DNA of 64,000 bases from Acinetobacter calcoaceticus (GTDB taxonomy: Bacteria > Pseudomonadota > Gammaproteobacteria > Pseudomonadales > Moraxellaceae). Position numbers and translations under genes: made by a program. This document shows, piece by piece, positions 17,076 through 26,719 of this stretch; the stretch's first letter is position 1, and each line of letters begins with the position of its first letter. The stretch is taken from positions 1 through 64,000 of the forward strand of contig NZ_SLVJ01000020.1 of assembly GCF_004345325.1 (NCBI RefSeq). The letters are read 5' to 3'. Below the pieces are notes generated by a model. It had not been told where the DNA came from. It ran no database searches and saw only the letters and a program-made list of their open reading frames with translations.

Positions 17076-17390
17076 TTAGTCGAGTTGTTTGGACTCACCA
17101 AGTAGGGCATTTAATTCAGCAAAAATATCTTCATCTTCATTGAGTGAGTCTGCATCGCTGCTCAGTGATTCTTGATGATGTTCTTGTTTGATTTTTTTCA
17201 GTTTTAAGAGTTGATCCATATTAATGCTTTGATTTTCGATCGCAAATGGAATCGATTTGGTCAGTACGACCTGTTTGAAAAACAGACGTACAGCTTGTGC
17301 GGGGGTAATCCCCAGTTGTTTAAAAACAGCAAAGGCTTGTTTTTTTTCTTGTGAATCAAGGCGTACTTGATAGACTTCTGTTTTTCTCAT
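17076..17390 (-). CDS. RelB/DinJ-like ribbon-helix-helix protein
   Basis: The 104-residue protein opens with a ribbon-helix-helix domain matching RelB/DinJ antitoxins: YQVRLDSQEKKQAFAVFKQL, then LGITPAQAVRLFFKQVV and IPFAI. An acidic C-terminal tail (DADSLNEDEDIFAEL) follows. No YafQ/RelE toxin gene is adjacent on either side. The only co-directional neighbour is the GNAT gene downstream, so this is either an orphan antitoxin turned regulator or part of an unusual pair. The start at 17390 (MRKTEVYQ) fits the family N-terminus; ATGs at 17408 and 17423 are possible. Confidence 0.75.
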   Translation of the reverse strand: MRKTEVYQVRLDSQEKKQAFAVFKQLGITPAQAVRLFFKQVVLTKSIPFAIENQSINMDQLLKLKKIKQEHHQESLSSDADSLNEDEDIFAELNALLGESKQLD

Positions 17391-17495
17391 GAAAGAACCA
17401 AACAACATAAAGTTGGAAAACATATTTTAAACAAAGCCAGTGTAATTTCAACGCCTATTCAACGAAAAGCTGAGTTTTTTGTCATTACATTGGAA

Positions 17496-18413
17496 TTATA
17501 GCGCCAGATCAAAACCCGATTGAAAATGCATCGCACTGTCACTGAGTGGATCGTGAAATGTAATGTGTTTTGCCAACAGTTGCAAGGGTTTGGAAAAGTC
17601 ATCGTTGGCTTTGTGCTGGATCTCGGGATAAAAGGGATCATAGCGAATCGGGATTTGTAAATGGCTAAGATGTACGCGCAGTTGATGTTGTTTGCCAGTG
17701 TGGGGCTTGAGACAGTACTTGGCCCAGCCATCGTGATGTTCGAGCATACTGATTTCGGTGCGGGTATTGGCTAGACCTTCGACCACGCGCATGGTGTAAA
17801 ACGGATCTGATTTTTCCATTCGCAGTTCAATCAAACGGGGCACTTCTAGCTCGGGACGATAGGGTGCAATCGCATGGTAAGTCTTATGCACCTGTTCACG
17901 TGCAAACATTTGTTGGTAAGCGCCACGCGTTTGCACCCGTTTTGAGATCAGCACCACGCCTGCTGTTTCACGGTCTAGGCGATGGATCGGGGTGAGGTCA
18001 GGATTGCCCGTGGTTTTTTTTAAGCGCACCAATAAAGTTTCTTGTACATATTGACCAGTTGGACTCATGGTTAAAAAATGTGGTTTATCAACCACCAACA
18101 GATCATCAGTTTCAAATAGGATCTGCTCGTAAAATGGCACATGGATTTCATGCGCTAAAAAACGATAATAATAAATATGTTGTTCAGCCTGATAACCGCT
18201 GCTGATGCTCAGCACATGGCCATGTTGGTCAAAAACCAATTGATCATCAAAGCGTTGTCGCCATTCGGCAGCATCAATGTGCGGAAAATGCTGGCACAGA
18301 TAGGCAAAAACCGTGCTGATCGGCAGATTTAAGCGCGGTAAAAATACCTGACTGGCACTGACACCATCACGCATAGGCGGTAGAAAAGGGGGCTCAGCGG
18401 GGCTTGGCTGCAT
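17496..18413 (-). CDS. RluA-family pseudouridine synthase
   Basis: The 305-residue protein has the RluA-family catalytic domain: LLVVDKPHFLTMSP, the active-site motif PIHRLDRETAGVVL (catalytic Asp at about residue 144), YHAI, and CLKPHTGKQHQLRVHLSHL. The N-terminal third is not a clear S4 domain (it begins with a Pro-rich leader). The protein therefore is neither RluC nor RluD in layout and its rRNA or tRNA target is unknown; TruC- and RluA-like enzymes are the closest in form. It lies upstream of and in the same direction as the RelB-like and GNAT genes. Confidence 0.85.
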   Translation of the reverse strand: MQPSPAEPPFLPPMRDGVSASQVFLPRLNLPISTVFAYLCQHFPHIDAAEWRQRFDDQLVFDQHGHVLSISSGYQAEQHIYYYRFLAHEIHVPFYEQILFETDDLLVVDKPHFLTMSPTGQYVQETLLVRLKKTTGNPDLTPIHRLDRETAGVVLISKRVQTRGAYQQMFAREQVHKTYHAIAPYRPELEVPRLIELRMEKSDPFYTMRVVEGLANTRTEISMLEHHDGWAKYCLKPHTGKQHQLRVHLSHLQIPIRYDPFYPEIQHKANDDFSKPLQLLAKHITFHDPLSDSAMHFQSGFDLAL

Positions 18414-18565
18414 GGGTATGACTTCAATATCAAAATGTCTGGTTTATTCGCATAACTTATCACCCAATTACCGTACTGAGGGTGAGCAGCTTAAATACAG
18501 TAACGTAGGTTTTAAAGCGCGGTAATGCTATCATATTCGCTGTTTAGAATCATGTTGTGAGCGCG

Positions 18566-19030
18566 ATGCAGTATTCATTTTTATATCCATTAAACAGTGA
18601 AAAGGATACCCAAAACTTGGCACAGTTGTTGGCCAAATATATCGATCAAGGGGTGATTTATTTGATCGGTGATTTGGGTGCAGGCAAAACCACGCTCAGT
18701 CGCTATTGGTTACAGAGCCTTGGGCATCAGGGTGCGGTAAAAAGCCCGACCTATACCTTGGTTGAACCTTATCAAATCAATGGCAAGGCGATCTTTCATT
18801 TTGACCTTTATCGCCTCAATGATCCCTACGAACTTGAACTGATGGGGATTCGTGATTATTTAGACACAGATCATGCGCTATTTTTATTTGAATGGCCCTC
18901 CAAAGGCGAAGATGAAATCCCCGAGGCAGATGTGGTGATCGAGATCCGCAAAACCGATGATGAGCTGCAACGTGAAGTGCATTTGAGTTTCAATGCTGAA
19001 TCTTTGATGCAGGCCTTAGCCGCACTTTAG
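18566..19030 (+). CDS. tsaE: tRNA threonylcarbamoyladenosine biosynthesis ATPase TsaE
   Basis: This P-loop protein of about 154 residues has Walker [13 protein letters not shown] at about residues 33-44, [16 protein letters not shown] and FEWPSKGED, all TsaE hallmarks. With TsaB, TsaC and TsaD it installs t6A at position 37 of tRNAs that read ANN codons. GTG at 18557 would add three residues; the ATG is preferred. It precedes mutL by 76 bp in the same direction. The order tsaE-amiB-mutL-miaA-hfq is common in gammaproteobacteria, and amiB is absent here. Confidence 0.93.
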   Translation: MQYSFLYPLNSEKDTQNLAQLLAKYIDQGVIYLIGDLGAGKTTLSRYWLQSLGHQGAVKSPTYTLVEPYQINGKAIFHFDLYRLNDPYELELMGIRDYLDTDHALFLFEWPSKGEDEIPEADVVIEIRKTDDELQREVHLSFNAESLMQALAAL

Positions 19031-19106
19031 ATACACTTTAGCTGTACATGAAAATCAGGATATATATCGACATTAGCATCAACTCAATTTTAGATAGGCA
19101 AAATGC

Positions 19107-21125
19107 ATGCAGCAAGAGATGACAACCAGACGAATCCGTAGCTTAGATCCTGCTTTGGCGAACCAAATCGCTGCGGGAGAGGTGATAGAACGCCCCTCAT
19201 CCGTAGTGAAAGAATTGGTTGAAAACGCCATCGATGCAGGTGCGACTTCTCTGATCATCCGTATTGCGCAAGGTGGTAGCACCTTGATCGAAATTATTGA
19301 CAATGGTCGCGGCATTCATGTGGATGATCTGGCGCTTGCTGTTACACGGCACGCCACCAGTAAGATCCAAAGTGCCGATGACCTACATGCCATTGTCAGT
19401 CTAGGCTTTCGTGGAGAGGCTTTGGCATCGATTGCAGCCGTGTCGCGCTTAAGTCTGAGCAGTAGTCAAGATGACAGCGGTGTGGGCTATCAAGTTGAGG
19501 TCAATGGTACCGCCATGGATCATCAGCAAATCCAAGCCATTGCCATGCAACAAGGCACCCATATACGGGTACAGGACTTGTTTTTTAATGTCCCTGCACG
19601 GCGTAAATTTTTAAAAAAACCCAGTACCGAATTTGGCCATATTGAAGAAATCGTGCGCCGCATGGCCCTGACCCATTTCGATATACGCTTTGTACTCGAG
19701 CACAATGATAATATTCGTTTGAATCTTCCCGTTGCAGATAGTGGCGAACTGCGTTTCCAACGGGTGCAACAGTTGCTCGGTCGAACATTTACCGAAAATG
19801 CCTATTGGATCGACGCAGAAAGTATCAATTTGCGCCTATCCGGTTGGTTGGGGCATCCTTCGGATGCGCGAGCGCAAGCAGATTTGCAATATGTTTATGT
19901 CAATGGCCGAATCGTCAAAGACAAAACCATTGCACATGCGCTGCGTATGGCCTATGACGGTATCTTGCATGGTCATCAATACGCAGGGTATTTGTTGTTC
20001 CTAGAGGTTGATCCTGAGCAAGTCGATGTCAATGTGCATCCGACCAAACATGAAATCCGCTTGTTAAATCAGCGTGAAGTACATGAATTTGTCAGACATT
20101 TTGCTAAACAGACCCTGTCGCAGTTCCAAACGGCTGCGGTTGACTTGGCTCAAGCCATGAAAGCCGAGCAAACCCAGGCCGAAGCAGCAGCGCAGGCGAT
20201 CCAACCGCGTTATCAAGAACAGTTTTCCTTACATCGTAATGCCTCTGCAGGCGTTGACTCTGTAGAGTATGCTGCACAGCAATCTGCTCGTAATGCAGAG
20301 CAGCAACATGATGCCGATAATCAAACATTAAGTGACTTTCAGACAGGGCAAGCGCAGTCGGTCAGTCCGCAGTCCAACTATCCCCAGTCACAGTCTGGAC
20401 ATCAAGCAGCACAAACACCGTATCGACCCTCATTACAAGCCAATCAGGCGCTGAAACAATATCTGTCCCCTTTGCGTGAAAACGATGTTGGGAACAGTTC
20501 AGATCTCGATCGCAGTGTTTATCCGAGTGCGGTAGATGAATTTCCACTCGGTATTGCGATCGCGCAATTACACGGCATTTATATCCTTGCGCAAAATACT
20601 GAAGGTTTGATTATTGTCGATATGCATGCTGCGCATGAACGTATTTTGTTGCAACAAATGAAGTCTGCTTGGGATAAGCCAGAGTTCTGGACATCGCAAC
20701 AGTTGTTAATCCCCAAGGTGATCTCAATTAGTCGGATGCAGGCCACACGGGTCGATGCTTTAAAGCCGCAATTAGATCGCTTGGGACTAGAGTTGGATCA
20801 ATATGGTGATGAACAAGTCATCGTAAGGGGTGTGCCTGCAATCTTACACAAGGCCGATTTTGCTGCCTTAGTTGCCGAATTGCTTAATGACCTCGATCCG
20901 AATGATGAGGCGCAGGCGCTACAGCAAAAACGGGATCACTTATTGGCGGGGATGGCCTGTCATGGGGCGGTTCGGGCGCATCGGATGTTGAGTCTGTCGG
21001 AGATGAATGCCTTGCTGCGCCAAATGGAACAAACTGAGTTCGCCAGCCAATGTAACCACGGTCGTCCGACATGGCGCGCTTTTCCATTGTCACAACTAGA
21101 TAAATTATTTGCTCGAGGAGAATAG
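19107..21125 (+). CDS. mutL: DNA mismatch repair protein MutL
   Basis: The 672-residue protein has the N-terminal GHKL ATPase (ANQIAAGEVIERPSSVVKEL, ENAIDAG, GFRGEALASIAAVS). A low-conservation Gln-rich linker spans about residues 345-470, and a C-terminal dimerisation domain follows. The C-terminal domain carries most of the MutL nuclease signature: D505, H507, A508 and E511 of the DxHAx2Ex4E motif, ACHGAVRAHR and CNHGRPT. The final Glu of the first motif is Gln (Q516). In bacteria without MutH this domain nicks DNA, so the substitution is notable. It lies 6 bp upstream of miaA, presumably in one operon. Confidence 0.96.
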   Translation: MQQEMTTRRIRSLDPALANQIAAGEVIERPSSVVKELVENAIDAGATSLIIRIAQGGSTLIEIIDNGRGIHVDDLALAVTRHATSKIQSADDLHAIVSLGFRGEALASIAAVSRLSLSSSQDDSGVGYQVEVNGTAMDHQQIQAIAMQQGTHIRVQDLFFNVPARRKFLKKPSTEFGHIEEIVRRMALTHFDIRFVLEHNDNIRLNLPVADSGELRFQRVQQLLGRTFTENAYWIDAESINLRLSGWLGHPSDARAQADLQYVYVNGRIVKDKTIAHALRMAYDGILHGHQYAGYLLFLEVDPEQVDVNVHPTKHEIRLLNQREVHEFVRHFAKQTLSQFQTAAVDLAQAMKAEQTQAEAAAQAIQPRYQEQFSLHRNASAGVDSVEYAAQQSARNAEQQHDADNQTLSDFQTGQAQSVSPQSNYPQSQSGHQAAQTPYRPSLQANQALKQYLSPLRENDVGNSSDLDRSVYPSAVDEFPLGIAIAQLHGIYILAQNTEGLIIVDMHAAHERILLQQMKSAWDKPEFWTSQQLLIPKVISISRMQATRVDALKPQLDRLGLELDQYGDEQVIVRGVPAILHKADFAALVAELLNDLDPNDEAQALQQKRDHLLAGMACHGAVRAHRMLSLSEMNALLRQMEQTEFASQCNHGRPTWRAFPLSQLDKLFARGE

Positions 21126-21131
21126 GGAACA

Positions 21132-22076
21132 ATGTCAAATCAATTGCCCGTTATTAATCTAATGGGACCCACTGCAAGTGGTAAAACAGCATTGGCATGT
21201 GAACTCTATGAACGAGGCAACTTTGAGTTGATCTCGGTTGATTCCGCCTTGGTTTTTCAGGAGATGGATATCGGCACAGCCAAACCAACCAAAGCTGAGC
21301 AGGCATTATATCCACATCATTTGATTGATATTATTACCCCAGTACAGGTGTATTCGGCTGCAGAGTTTGTCGAAGATGCACATCGACTGATCGATGAGAT
21401 TCATCAGCGTGGAAAAATCCCCATTTTGGTGGGTGGTACCATGATGTATTTCAAGGCCTTGTTAGAGGGCTTGTCCGAGCATCTGCCCAGTGCTGATCCT
21501 GTGATCCGTGCGGCAATCGAACAACAAGCGGCTGAATTTGGCTGGGAACATGTTCATGCAGAACTGCAACGAGTTGATCCATTGGCTGGGGAGAAATTTA
21601 AAGTTTCAGATCGGCAACGGATTATTCGGGCGCTCGAAGTTTATCGATTGACTGGTGAACCAATTACAAAAATACAAGCAAATCAAACTAGAAATATAAA
21701 CTATCGTTACATATATCATAATTATACTTTACAACCTGACCGTGTAGAATTGCACAAGCGAATCGAGCTTCGGCTCAAAAAAATGTGGGAAATCGGATTT
21801 TTAAATGAGGTCGAATATCTTATGAAAAAATACGATTTAGATGAAAACTTACCCGCTTCACGATCTGTTGGCTATAGACAAGCCATAGATTTTTTGAAAA
21901 ACAGTGACCAAAGCCATAAAAATAGGTGTGTAATGGAGGAAAAGTCATTATTTGCAACACGACAATTGGCAAAACGTCAATACACTTGGTTACGGTCTTT
22001 GCAAGATGCTCACCATTTTCAAAACTTTTCTTCAATAAAGCAAGCTCAAGAAGACTTGCGAAACTCATACGGATAA
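21132..22076 (+). CDS. miaA: tRNA dimethylallyltransferase MiaA
   Basis: The 314-residue enzyme adds a dimethylallyl group to N6 of A37 in tRNAs that read UNN codons. Seen are the P-loop [11 protein letters not shown] at residues 12-22, [46 protein letters not shown] and [22 protein letters not shown] ribosome site precedes the ATG. It sits between mutL and hfq as in many gammaproteobacteria. Confidence 0.96.
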   Translation: MSNQLPVINLMGPTASGKTALACELYERGNFELISVDSALVFQEMDIGTAKPTKAEQALYPHHLIDIITPVQVYSAAEFVEDAHRLIDEIHQRGKIPILVGGTMMYFKALLEGLSEHLPSADPVIRAAIEQQAAEFGWEHVHAELQRVDPLAGEKFKVSDRQRIIRALEVYRLTGEPITKIQANQTRNINYRYIYHNYTLQPDRVELHKRIELRLKKMWEIGFLNEVEYLMKKYDLDENLPASRSVGYRQAIDFLKNSDQSHKNRCVMEEKSLFATRQLAKRQYTWLRSLQDAHHFQNFSSIKQAQEDLRNSYG

Positions 22077-22178
22077 AGCAAAATTTACCCACTATCTTAT
22101 TTATAATTTTTTATAAATTTTAATTGAAAATAAAGATAGTTTTTGCGCTGATTTTTTTTAAATTTTTTGGAGTATAAA

Positions 22179-22703
22179 ATGTCTAAAGGTCAAACTTTAC
22201 AAGATCCGTTCTTAAATTCTCTCCGTAAAGAACGTATTCCAGTTTCTATATTTCTTGTAAATGGCATTAAGTTGCAAGGTCATATTGAATCGTTTGATCA
22301 ATATGTAGTGTTGCTCAAAAATACTGTAAGCCAAATGGTTTACAAACATGCAATCTCTACAGTTGTTCCTGCACGTAATCCACGTCCAGTGGGCGCACCT
22401 GCTGGTGGTGCTCAAGCGCCAGGCGGATTTGGCGGTCAAGGCGGTGGCTTTGGTGGTCAAGGCGGATTTGGCGGTCAAGGCGGTGGCTTTGGTGGTCAAG
22501 GTGGCTTCGGCGGTCAAGGCGGCGGCTTTGGTGGTCAAGGTGGCTTCGGCGGTCAAGGTGGCGGCTTCGGCGGTCAAGGTGGCGGCTTTGGCGGTCAAGG
22601 TGGCGGATTTGGCGGTCAAGGCGGTTTCGGCGGTCAATCTACTGGCGGCTTTGAAGGCGAAACTAAATTTGAAGATTCTCAAGATGACGAAAACAACCGT
22701 TAA
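22179..22703 (+). CDS. hfq: RNA chaperone Hfq with long Gly-rich tail
   Basis: The first about 66 residues are a canonical Hfq Sm core ([39 protein letters not shown]) that forms the hexamer pairing small RNAs with mRNAs. The rest is an unusually long tail: about 75 residues of [15 protein letters not shown] repeats and then an acidic end ([16 protein letters not shown]). At 174 residues it is far longer than the 102 of E. coli Hfq; a long Gly-rich Hfq tail is typical of Moraxellaceae. The ATG at 22179 has a GGAG ribosome site; a TTG at 22167 is less likely. Its terminator follows 22 bp after the stop. Confidence 0.97.
   Translation: MSKGQTLQDPFLNSLRKERIPVSIFLVNGIKLQGHIESFDQYVVLLKNTVSQMVYKHAISTVVPARNPRPVGAPAGGAQAPGGFGGQGGGFGGQGGFGGQGGGFGGQGGFGGQGGGFGGQGGFGGQGGGFGGQGGGFGGQGGGFGGQGGFGGQSTGGFEGETKFEDSQDDENNR
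22420..22640 (+). repeat. tandem repeats encoding GGFGGQG units in hfq
   Basis: Degenerate 21- and 24-base units (GGCGGATTTGGCGGTCAA-like) are repeated about ten times in frame. Unit length is always a multiple of three, so slippage would alter tail length but not the frame. Confidence 0.9.
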
Positions 22704-22725
22704 TCTTTGATTAAGAGTTTGATAT

Positions 22726-22757
22726 AAAAAGGGTGCCTATTGAGGCGCCTTTTTTTG
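22726..22757 (+). terminator. hfq intrinsic terminator
   Basis: AAAAAGGGTGCC and GGCGCCTTTTTTT form a stem with one bulge and a T-run. Confidence 0.8.
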
Positions 22758-22773
22758 ATCCCTGTATTGATAT

Positions 22774-22807
22774 AAAAAAACCTCATTGCGCGCAATGAGG
22801 TTTTTTT
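22774..22807. terminator. surA terminator (bidirectional palindrome)
   Basis: A perfect 34-bp palindrome made of seven A, CCTCATTGCG with its complement, and seven T. It lies 15 bp beyond the surA stop on the minus strand and would also stop hfq read-through. Confidence 0.9.
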
Positions 22808-22821
22808 AATGAGAGAAGAAA

Positions 22822-24141
22822 TTATTTCTTCGAAGTGTTATGTTCCGCTAAGCTTGGATCTTTAATTTCAACATAGGTGCTGGTACGTAACTCTCTTAAC
22901 CAACTATCTAGCTCAGCATCAAATTGACGCTCTCCCAAGGCTTGTCTAGCCATACGTTGCTGATATTCTTTGGTCATATCTTGTTGACGAGTATCGGTGA
23001 CTTGCAAGATGTGATAACCGAATTGGGTTTCGAAGGGTTTGCTGACTACACCTACAGTGCTGCTTTTCATGGTTTGGTCAAACTCAGGCACCATCATGCC
23101 AGGGCTTACCCAACCTAAGCTACCCCCGTCACGTGCTGAACCTGGGTCGCTAGAATAGGTTGCAGCCAGAGTAGCAAAATCTTCACCTGCTTGAATACGG
23201 TTATAGATGCTTTCAATCATCTGCTGCGCATTTTCTTGACTGACCACTTCAGAGGTTTTGATCAGGATATGACGAGTTTTGTACTGTGGCACCAAAGCTT
23301 TTTGGTCGTTGCTTTTGCGCTCAAGTAATTTGAGTACATGCGCACCATCTTTAACTTGAATGATTTCACTGGTTTGGCCAGGGTTAATACTGCTGACACG
23401 AGCCGCAAGTTCGCCTGGGATGCTGCTCAAAGGTCTAAGACCCATATCGGCAGCATCAACTTTGATTTTGTCTTGATTAAATTTTTTCTGAATCCCTTTA
23501 TAGTCATCACTTTGATCTAACGCTGCTTTGATATTTTGAGCAGTCTTGGTCAGTTCGGCAGGTGTAGCATCACCAGAAACACGCAAATGCAATACACGGA
23601 CTTGACTGCCAACAGCAGCCTGGCCCTCAGGTGATTTGAGGAAGTTTTCAACGTCTTGATCACTGATTTTAATACGAGACATGACTTGTTGCTGGCGTAA
23701 ACGCTGGATTTGCAAATCATTGGCTACACGACTACGCAGCACTTCATAGGTCCCAGGCGCGACAGCATCGAGTTTTTGTTGGAAAGCACTCAGACTATTG
23801 ACACCTGATTGTGCTGCGACTTTAAGTACCGCATCATTGAGCGTGTTTTCATCGACTTTAATCCCATAGCGCTTCACTTGTTCGAGTTGGGCATTTTGTA
23901 GGATCAGTTGATTAAGAATCTGGCTGCGTAAAACTTGTTCAGGGGGTAACTCTTTTTTTTGTGCTTGTAACTGGTAGACAGCTTCAGCTACGCCTTGATC
24001 TAAATCACTTTTTAAAATCGCACTATTGCCGACAACCGCAATGACTTGATCGGTGGGTTGAGCAAAAGACGGCATAGAAGCAGAAATAGCTATGGCAAAG
24101 GCAGTGACTTTAAAGAGTTTTTTTAAATTGTGCGTCTTCAT
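22822..24141 (-). CDS. surA: periplasmic chaperone/prolyl isomerase SurA
   Basis: The 439-residue protein has a signal peptide ending SMPSFA (about residue 27), then a SurA N-terminal chaperone domain with VVGNSAILKSDL. Two parvulin domains follow. The second has KTRHILIKT, AATYSSDPGSARDGGSLGWV and TQFGYHILQV; the first is more diverged. SurA escorts outer-membrane proteins, notably LptD, to the BAM complex. Its ATG overlaps the lptD stop by one base (TAATG), so translation is probably coupled. The start at 24141 fits because the lptD 3' end supplies TTGGAC as ribosome site. Confidence 0.96.
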   Translation of the reverse strand: MKTHNLKKLFKVTAFAIAISASMPSFAQPTDQVIAVVGNSAILKSDLDQGVAEAVYQLQAQKKELPPEQVLRSQILNQLILQNAQLEQVKRYGIKVDENTLNDAVLKVAAQSGVNSLSAFQQKLDAVAPGTYEVLRSRVANDLQIQRLRQQQVMSRIKISDQDVENFLKSPEGQAAVGSQVRVLHLRVSGDATPAELTKTAQNIKAALDQSDDYKGIQKKFNQDKIKVDAADMGLRPLSSIPGELAARVSSINPGQTSEIIQVKDGAHVLKLLERKSNDQKALVPQYKTRHILIKTSEVVSQENAQQMIESIYNRIQAGEDFATLAATYSSDPGSARDGGSLGWVSPGMMVPEFDQTMKSSTVGVVSKPFETQFGYHILQVTDTRQQDMTKEYQQRMARQALGERQFDAELDSWLRELRTSTYVEIKDPSLAEHNTSKK

Positions 24142-26600
24142 TAATGTGTCCAAGATTGGTTAACTTTGTCAAAGCCAAAGATTCGATTTTCCAGTAATGA
24201 GCTTAATTTATTGTTTAAGCCCCCTAATCCTTTAAGTGTAAATTCGGCCATGACAGCGCGTTTAGGTTTGGTAGATGAGTCCTCTACATTATCTAAGTCA
24301 TTGTAATAAGAGCGTCCGTAAACAGACACACCCCAGCAACAGGATTCATAGTTTACGCCAACGAGAAAGTCGCGTGTGACATTGTTTGTTAGATCATATT
24401 GTACATGGCCCATCATACGCCAGTTGTTATAAACAGGCTGTACAAATGATGCAACGACTTGATCGTAGGCTTGTTGGCGATCAGGCAATAGGTCACGATA
24501 GAAATAGCCAACGCTATACATGTTTCCAGTATCACCGGTAAAGGCAAACTGTAAATCACGTTGGACATTGGTGCCACTGGATGACCAAGCTGAATTTGAG
24601 GAGATGCTTAAGTTTTGTGAAATTTGACTGCTAAGACTCAGGATCGGTCCAGTCTGTTTCTGGGTGTCAAAATCATCATTGGCTTTTTTGAGCGTTACTT
24701 TACGGTCATCAAAATAATAACTTTGACCTAGGCCTAATCTAAGGCGTTCTAGTCCAATGCTGTCAAACAGGCTATAACTGACCCCTAGAGATAAAAAGTT
24801 GTTGTCTTCTAAACGGTCATGACCATAAAAACGATAGGGGTTAAACAGTTGGTCATAGTTAATAGAAGCCGAGGTGGAGTCAAAGTTTGGATATCCATCT
24901 TGATTTTTATGTGGCGCATAGGCATAGAAGGCACGTGGGGAGATGGTCTGTAAATATTTCCCTTCACGTTCAAAGGTTAAGCCCGTATCTAAAGTGAATT
25001 GAGGTACCACAACCGATTTGCTTTTGGTATCTGAGCTAAATTGGGTATTGCGTTGGGTATCTTGATCGTAGATGGTCTGTATCGAGCGTACTGAAACTTC
25101 TGGGATGACAAAAGCCCACTGATTTCTAAAGTTATAGCGCGTTGATAGGTGGTTATAAAAACGTGTACCATTCGGTTGAACTTTAGCTGTAGCGTCCTCG
25201 TTTGGTGGAATATCGTTGATACTTTTTCTGAAGTAGGCGGTATCACTATTAAATTCGTACTCAAAGCCCAATGGATTACCACCCACATAGTTGACCAAGA
25301 ATTGCGGTAAACGCGCATAAGGTCGATCCACTTGGGGAATACTTGGGTCTAGGGTTTGGAAGTCCTCAACGCGCAATTTGGTTTTTAGCCCTGGTATGCC
25401 ATTGGCATAATTGAGTTCCCATGCCCGACGTTGATTCAGTTCTGTTTTAGAATTCGGGTTGTTATCAAGGTCAGCAAAAAAGTCTTTATCGGAGACATAG
25501 TTGTATTCAACATTGGTTGACCATTGCTCGTTGATTAACCACTCATGGCTAAAGTGAAAATCTTTACGATCTTGATCTTTATAGTCACGATCCGAGGGTA
25601 AATAACCGCCCCAAATTTTACCTTGACCAAAGTTTTCCGTCATATAGCGAAGTTCACCATTGAGCATCACCCCACGACTGCTATACAGCATTGGGGTGAG
25701 TGTTGCATCATAATTGGGTGCTAAATTGAGATAGATCGGAGTGTTGATTTGAAAGCCACCTTGGTTGCTATATCCAAAGCTCGGGCTAAGCAATCCTGTG
25801 GTTCTGCGATCATCAATGGGAAAGTTAAAATAGGGGATCGCCATGACCGGCGTATCTTTAATATATAGCTTGGTATTCTTGGTAATACCACGACCGGTTT
25901 CTTGATCGAGTTCAATACTTTTGGCTTTAATTTGCCAAGTCGGTTTTTGCTCTGGTGGACAGGTCGAATAGGTTGCATCACTCATCACCACATTGGTCGG
26001 TGAGGTACGCTCAATTTTGCTGGCATGCCCATGTGCATGGGTATCTTCAGAAATATAGAAACTATTGTTCAGTTGGCCGGTTTGATCTTTTAAATTGTAG
26101 TTGATCTGATCACTTTGTGCGATTAAACCGCCTTGTGCCAATTGAACATTGCCTTTGGCATTGGCATAAGTTTGGGTTTTATCAATGGTCACTTCATTGG
26201 CGCGGATCATACGGCCTTGTTGATCAATGATTACATCACCACTTAAGATCGAGTCACCATTGGGATTGTAGTAACCATGGTCAGCGGTAATGACAGAGCT
26301 GCCATCGTCTGCTGAACCCTGCTGCGACTCTGCGCTAAAAGGGGTGACCCAAACGCCCTGACACCAACGGTTGGTGGCAGAGTTGACATCTCTTAATTGG
26401 GATTGGGCTGCATCCTTATCGACATAATATTCTGCAAAGAAGTTTTGCCCTGGGTAGCTTTCCTTGATCGCGGACTTGAGCTGTTGATTGTCAGTTTCTG
26501 CATCAACCGTTACAGATTCTGCATAACTTGATAATGAGCTTCCGCAGAGTAAGGTCAAAATAGCAGTCGCTAAAGGATTAAATTTAAACTGTTGCTTCAT
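24141..26600 (-). CDS. lptD: LPS-assembly outer-membrane protein LptD
   Basis: The 819-residue protein has a signal peptide ending SSLSSYA, an N-terminal OstA/LptA-like jellyroll (DHGYYNPNGDSILSGDVII, ANEVTIDKTQTYANAKGNV) and a long 26-strand-type barrel. The cysteines that form LptD's inter-domain disulfides are present: WCQGVW near the N-terminus, STCPPEQ, and the ESCCWG pair near the end. It inserts LPS or LOS into the outer leaflet with LptE. The start at 26600 has an AAGGA ribosome site and gives a proper signal peptide; the frame extends upstream to 26729 without support. It is divergent from amgK across about 119 bp. Confidence 0.96.
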   Translation of the reverse strand: MKQQFKFNPLATAILTLLCGSSLSSYAESVTVDAETDNQQLKSAIKESYPGQNFFAEYYVDKDAAQSQLRDVNSATNRWCQGVWVTPFSAESQQGSADDGSSVITADHGYYNPNGDSILSGDVIIDQQGRMIRANEVTIDKTQTYANAKGNVQLAQGGLIAQSDQINYNLKDQTGQLNNSFYISEDTHAHGHASKIERTSPTNVVMSDATYSTCPPEQKPTWQIKAKSIELDQETGRGITKNTKLYIKDTPVMAIPYFNFPIDDRRTTGLLSPSFGYSNQGGFQINTPIYLNLAPNYDATLTPMLYSSRGVMLNGELRYMTENFGQGKIWGGYLPSDRDYKDQDRKDFHFSHEWLINEQWSTNVEYNYVSDKDFFADLDNNPNSKTELNQRRAWELNYANGIPGLKTKLRVEDFQTLDPSIPQVDRPYARLPQFLVNYVGGNPLGFEYEFNSDTAYFRKSINDIPPNEDATAKVQPNGTRFYNHLSTRYNFRNQWAFVIPEVSVRSIQTIYDQDTQRNTQFSSDTKSKSVVVPQFTLDTGLTFEREGKYLQTISPRAFYAYAPHKNQDGYPNFDSTSASINYDQLFNPYRFYGHDRLEDNNFLSLGVSYSLFDSIGLERLRLGLGQSYYFDDRKVTLKKANDDFDTQKQTGPILSLSSQISQNLSISSNSAWSSSGTNVQRDLQFAFTGDTGNMYSVGYFYRDLLPDRQQAYDQVVASFVQPVYNNWRMMGHVQYDLTNNVTRDFLVGVNYESCCWGVSVYGRSYYNDLDNVEDSSTKPKRAVMAEFTLKGLGGLNNKLSSLLENRIFGFDKVNQSWTH

Positions 26601-26719
26601 TTGTGTCCTTAACCAAGTGTGCAAATCGCAATTAATTATGGTGGCATGATAGAGAAAAAGTCCATAAGTAGCTACACTTAGTCCTTTAAAAATTCTGCCT
26701 GAATTAGATTTTATAGCAA

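Noticed and set aside
17881..17920. TGTTCACGTGCAAACA in the RluA-family gene as a parS site
   Set aside because: The left half lacks one base, breaking the symmetry, and it lies within coding sequence far from parAB.
22212..22682. Long antisense and alternative-frame ORFs across hfq
   Set aside because: They arise from the Gly-rich tandem repeats, have Ala/Thr/Lys-repeat composition and no ribosome site; hfq is certain on the plus strand.
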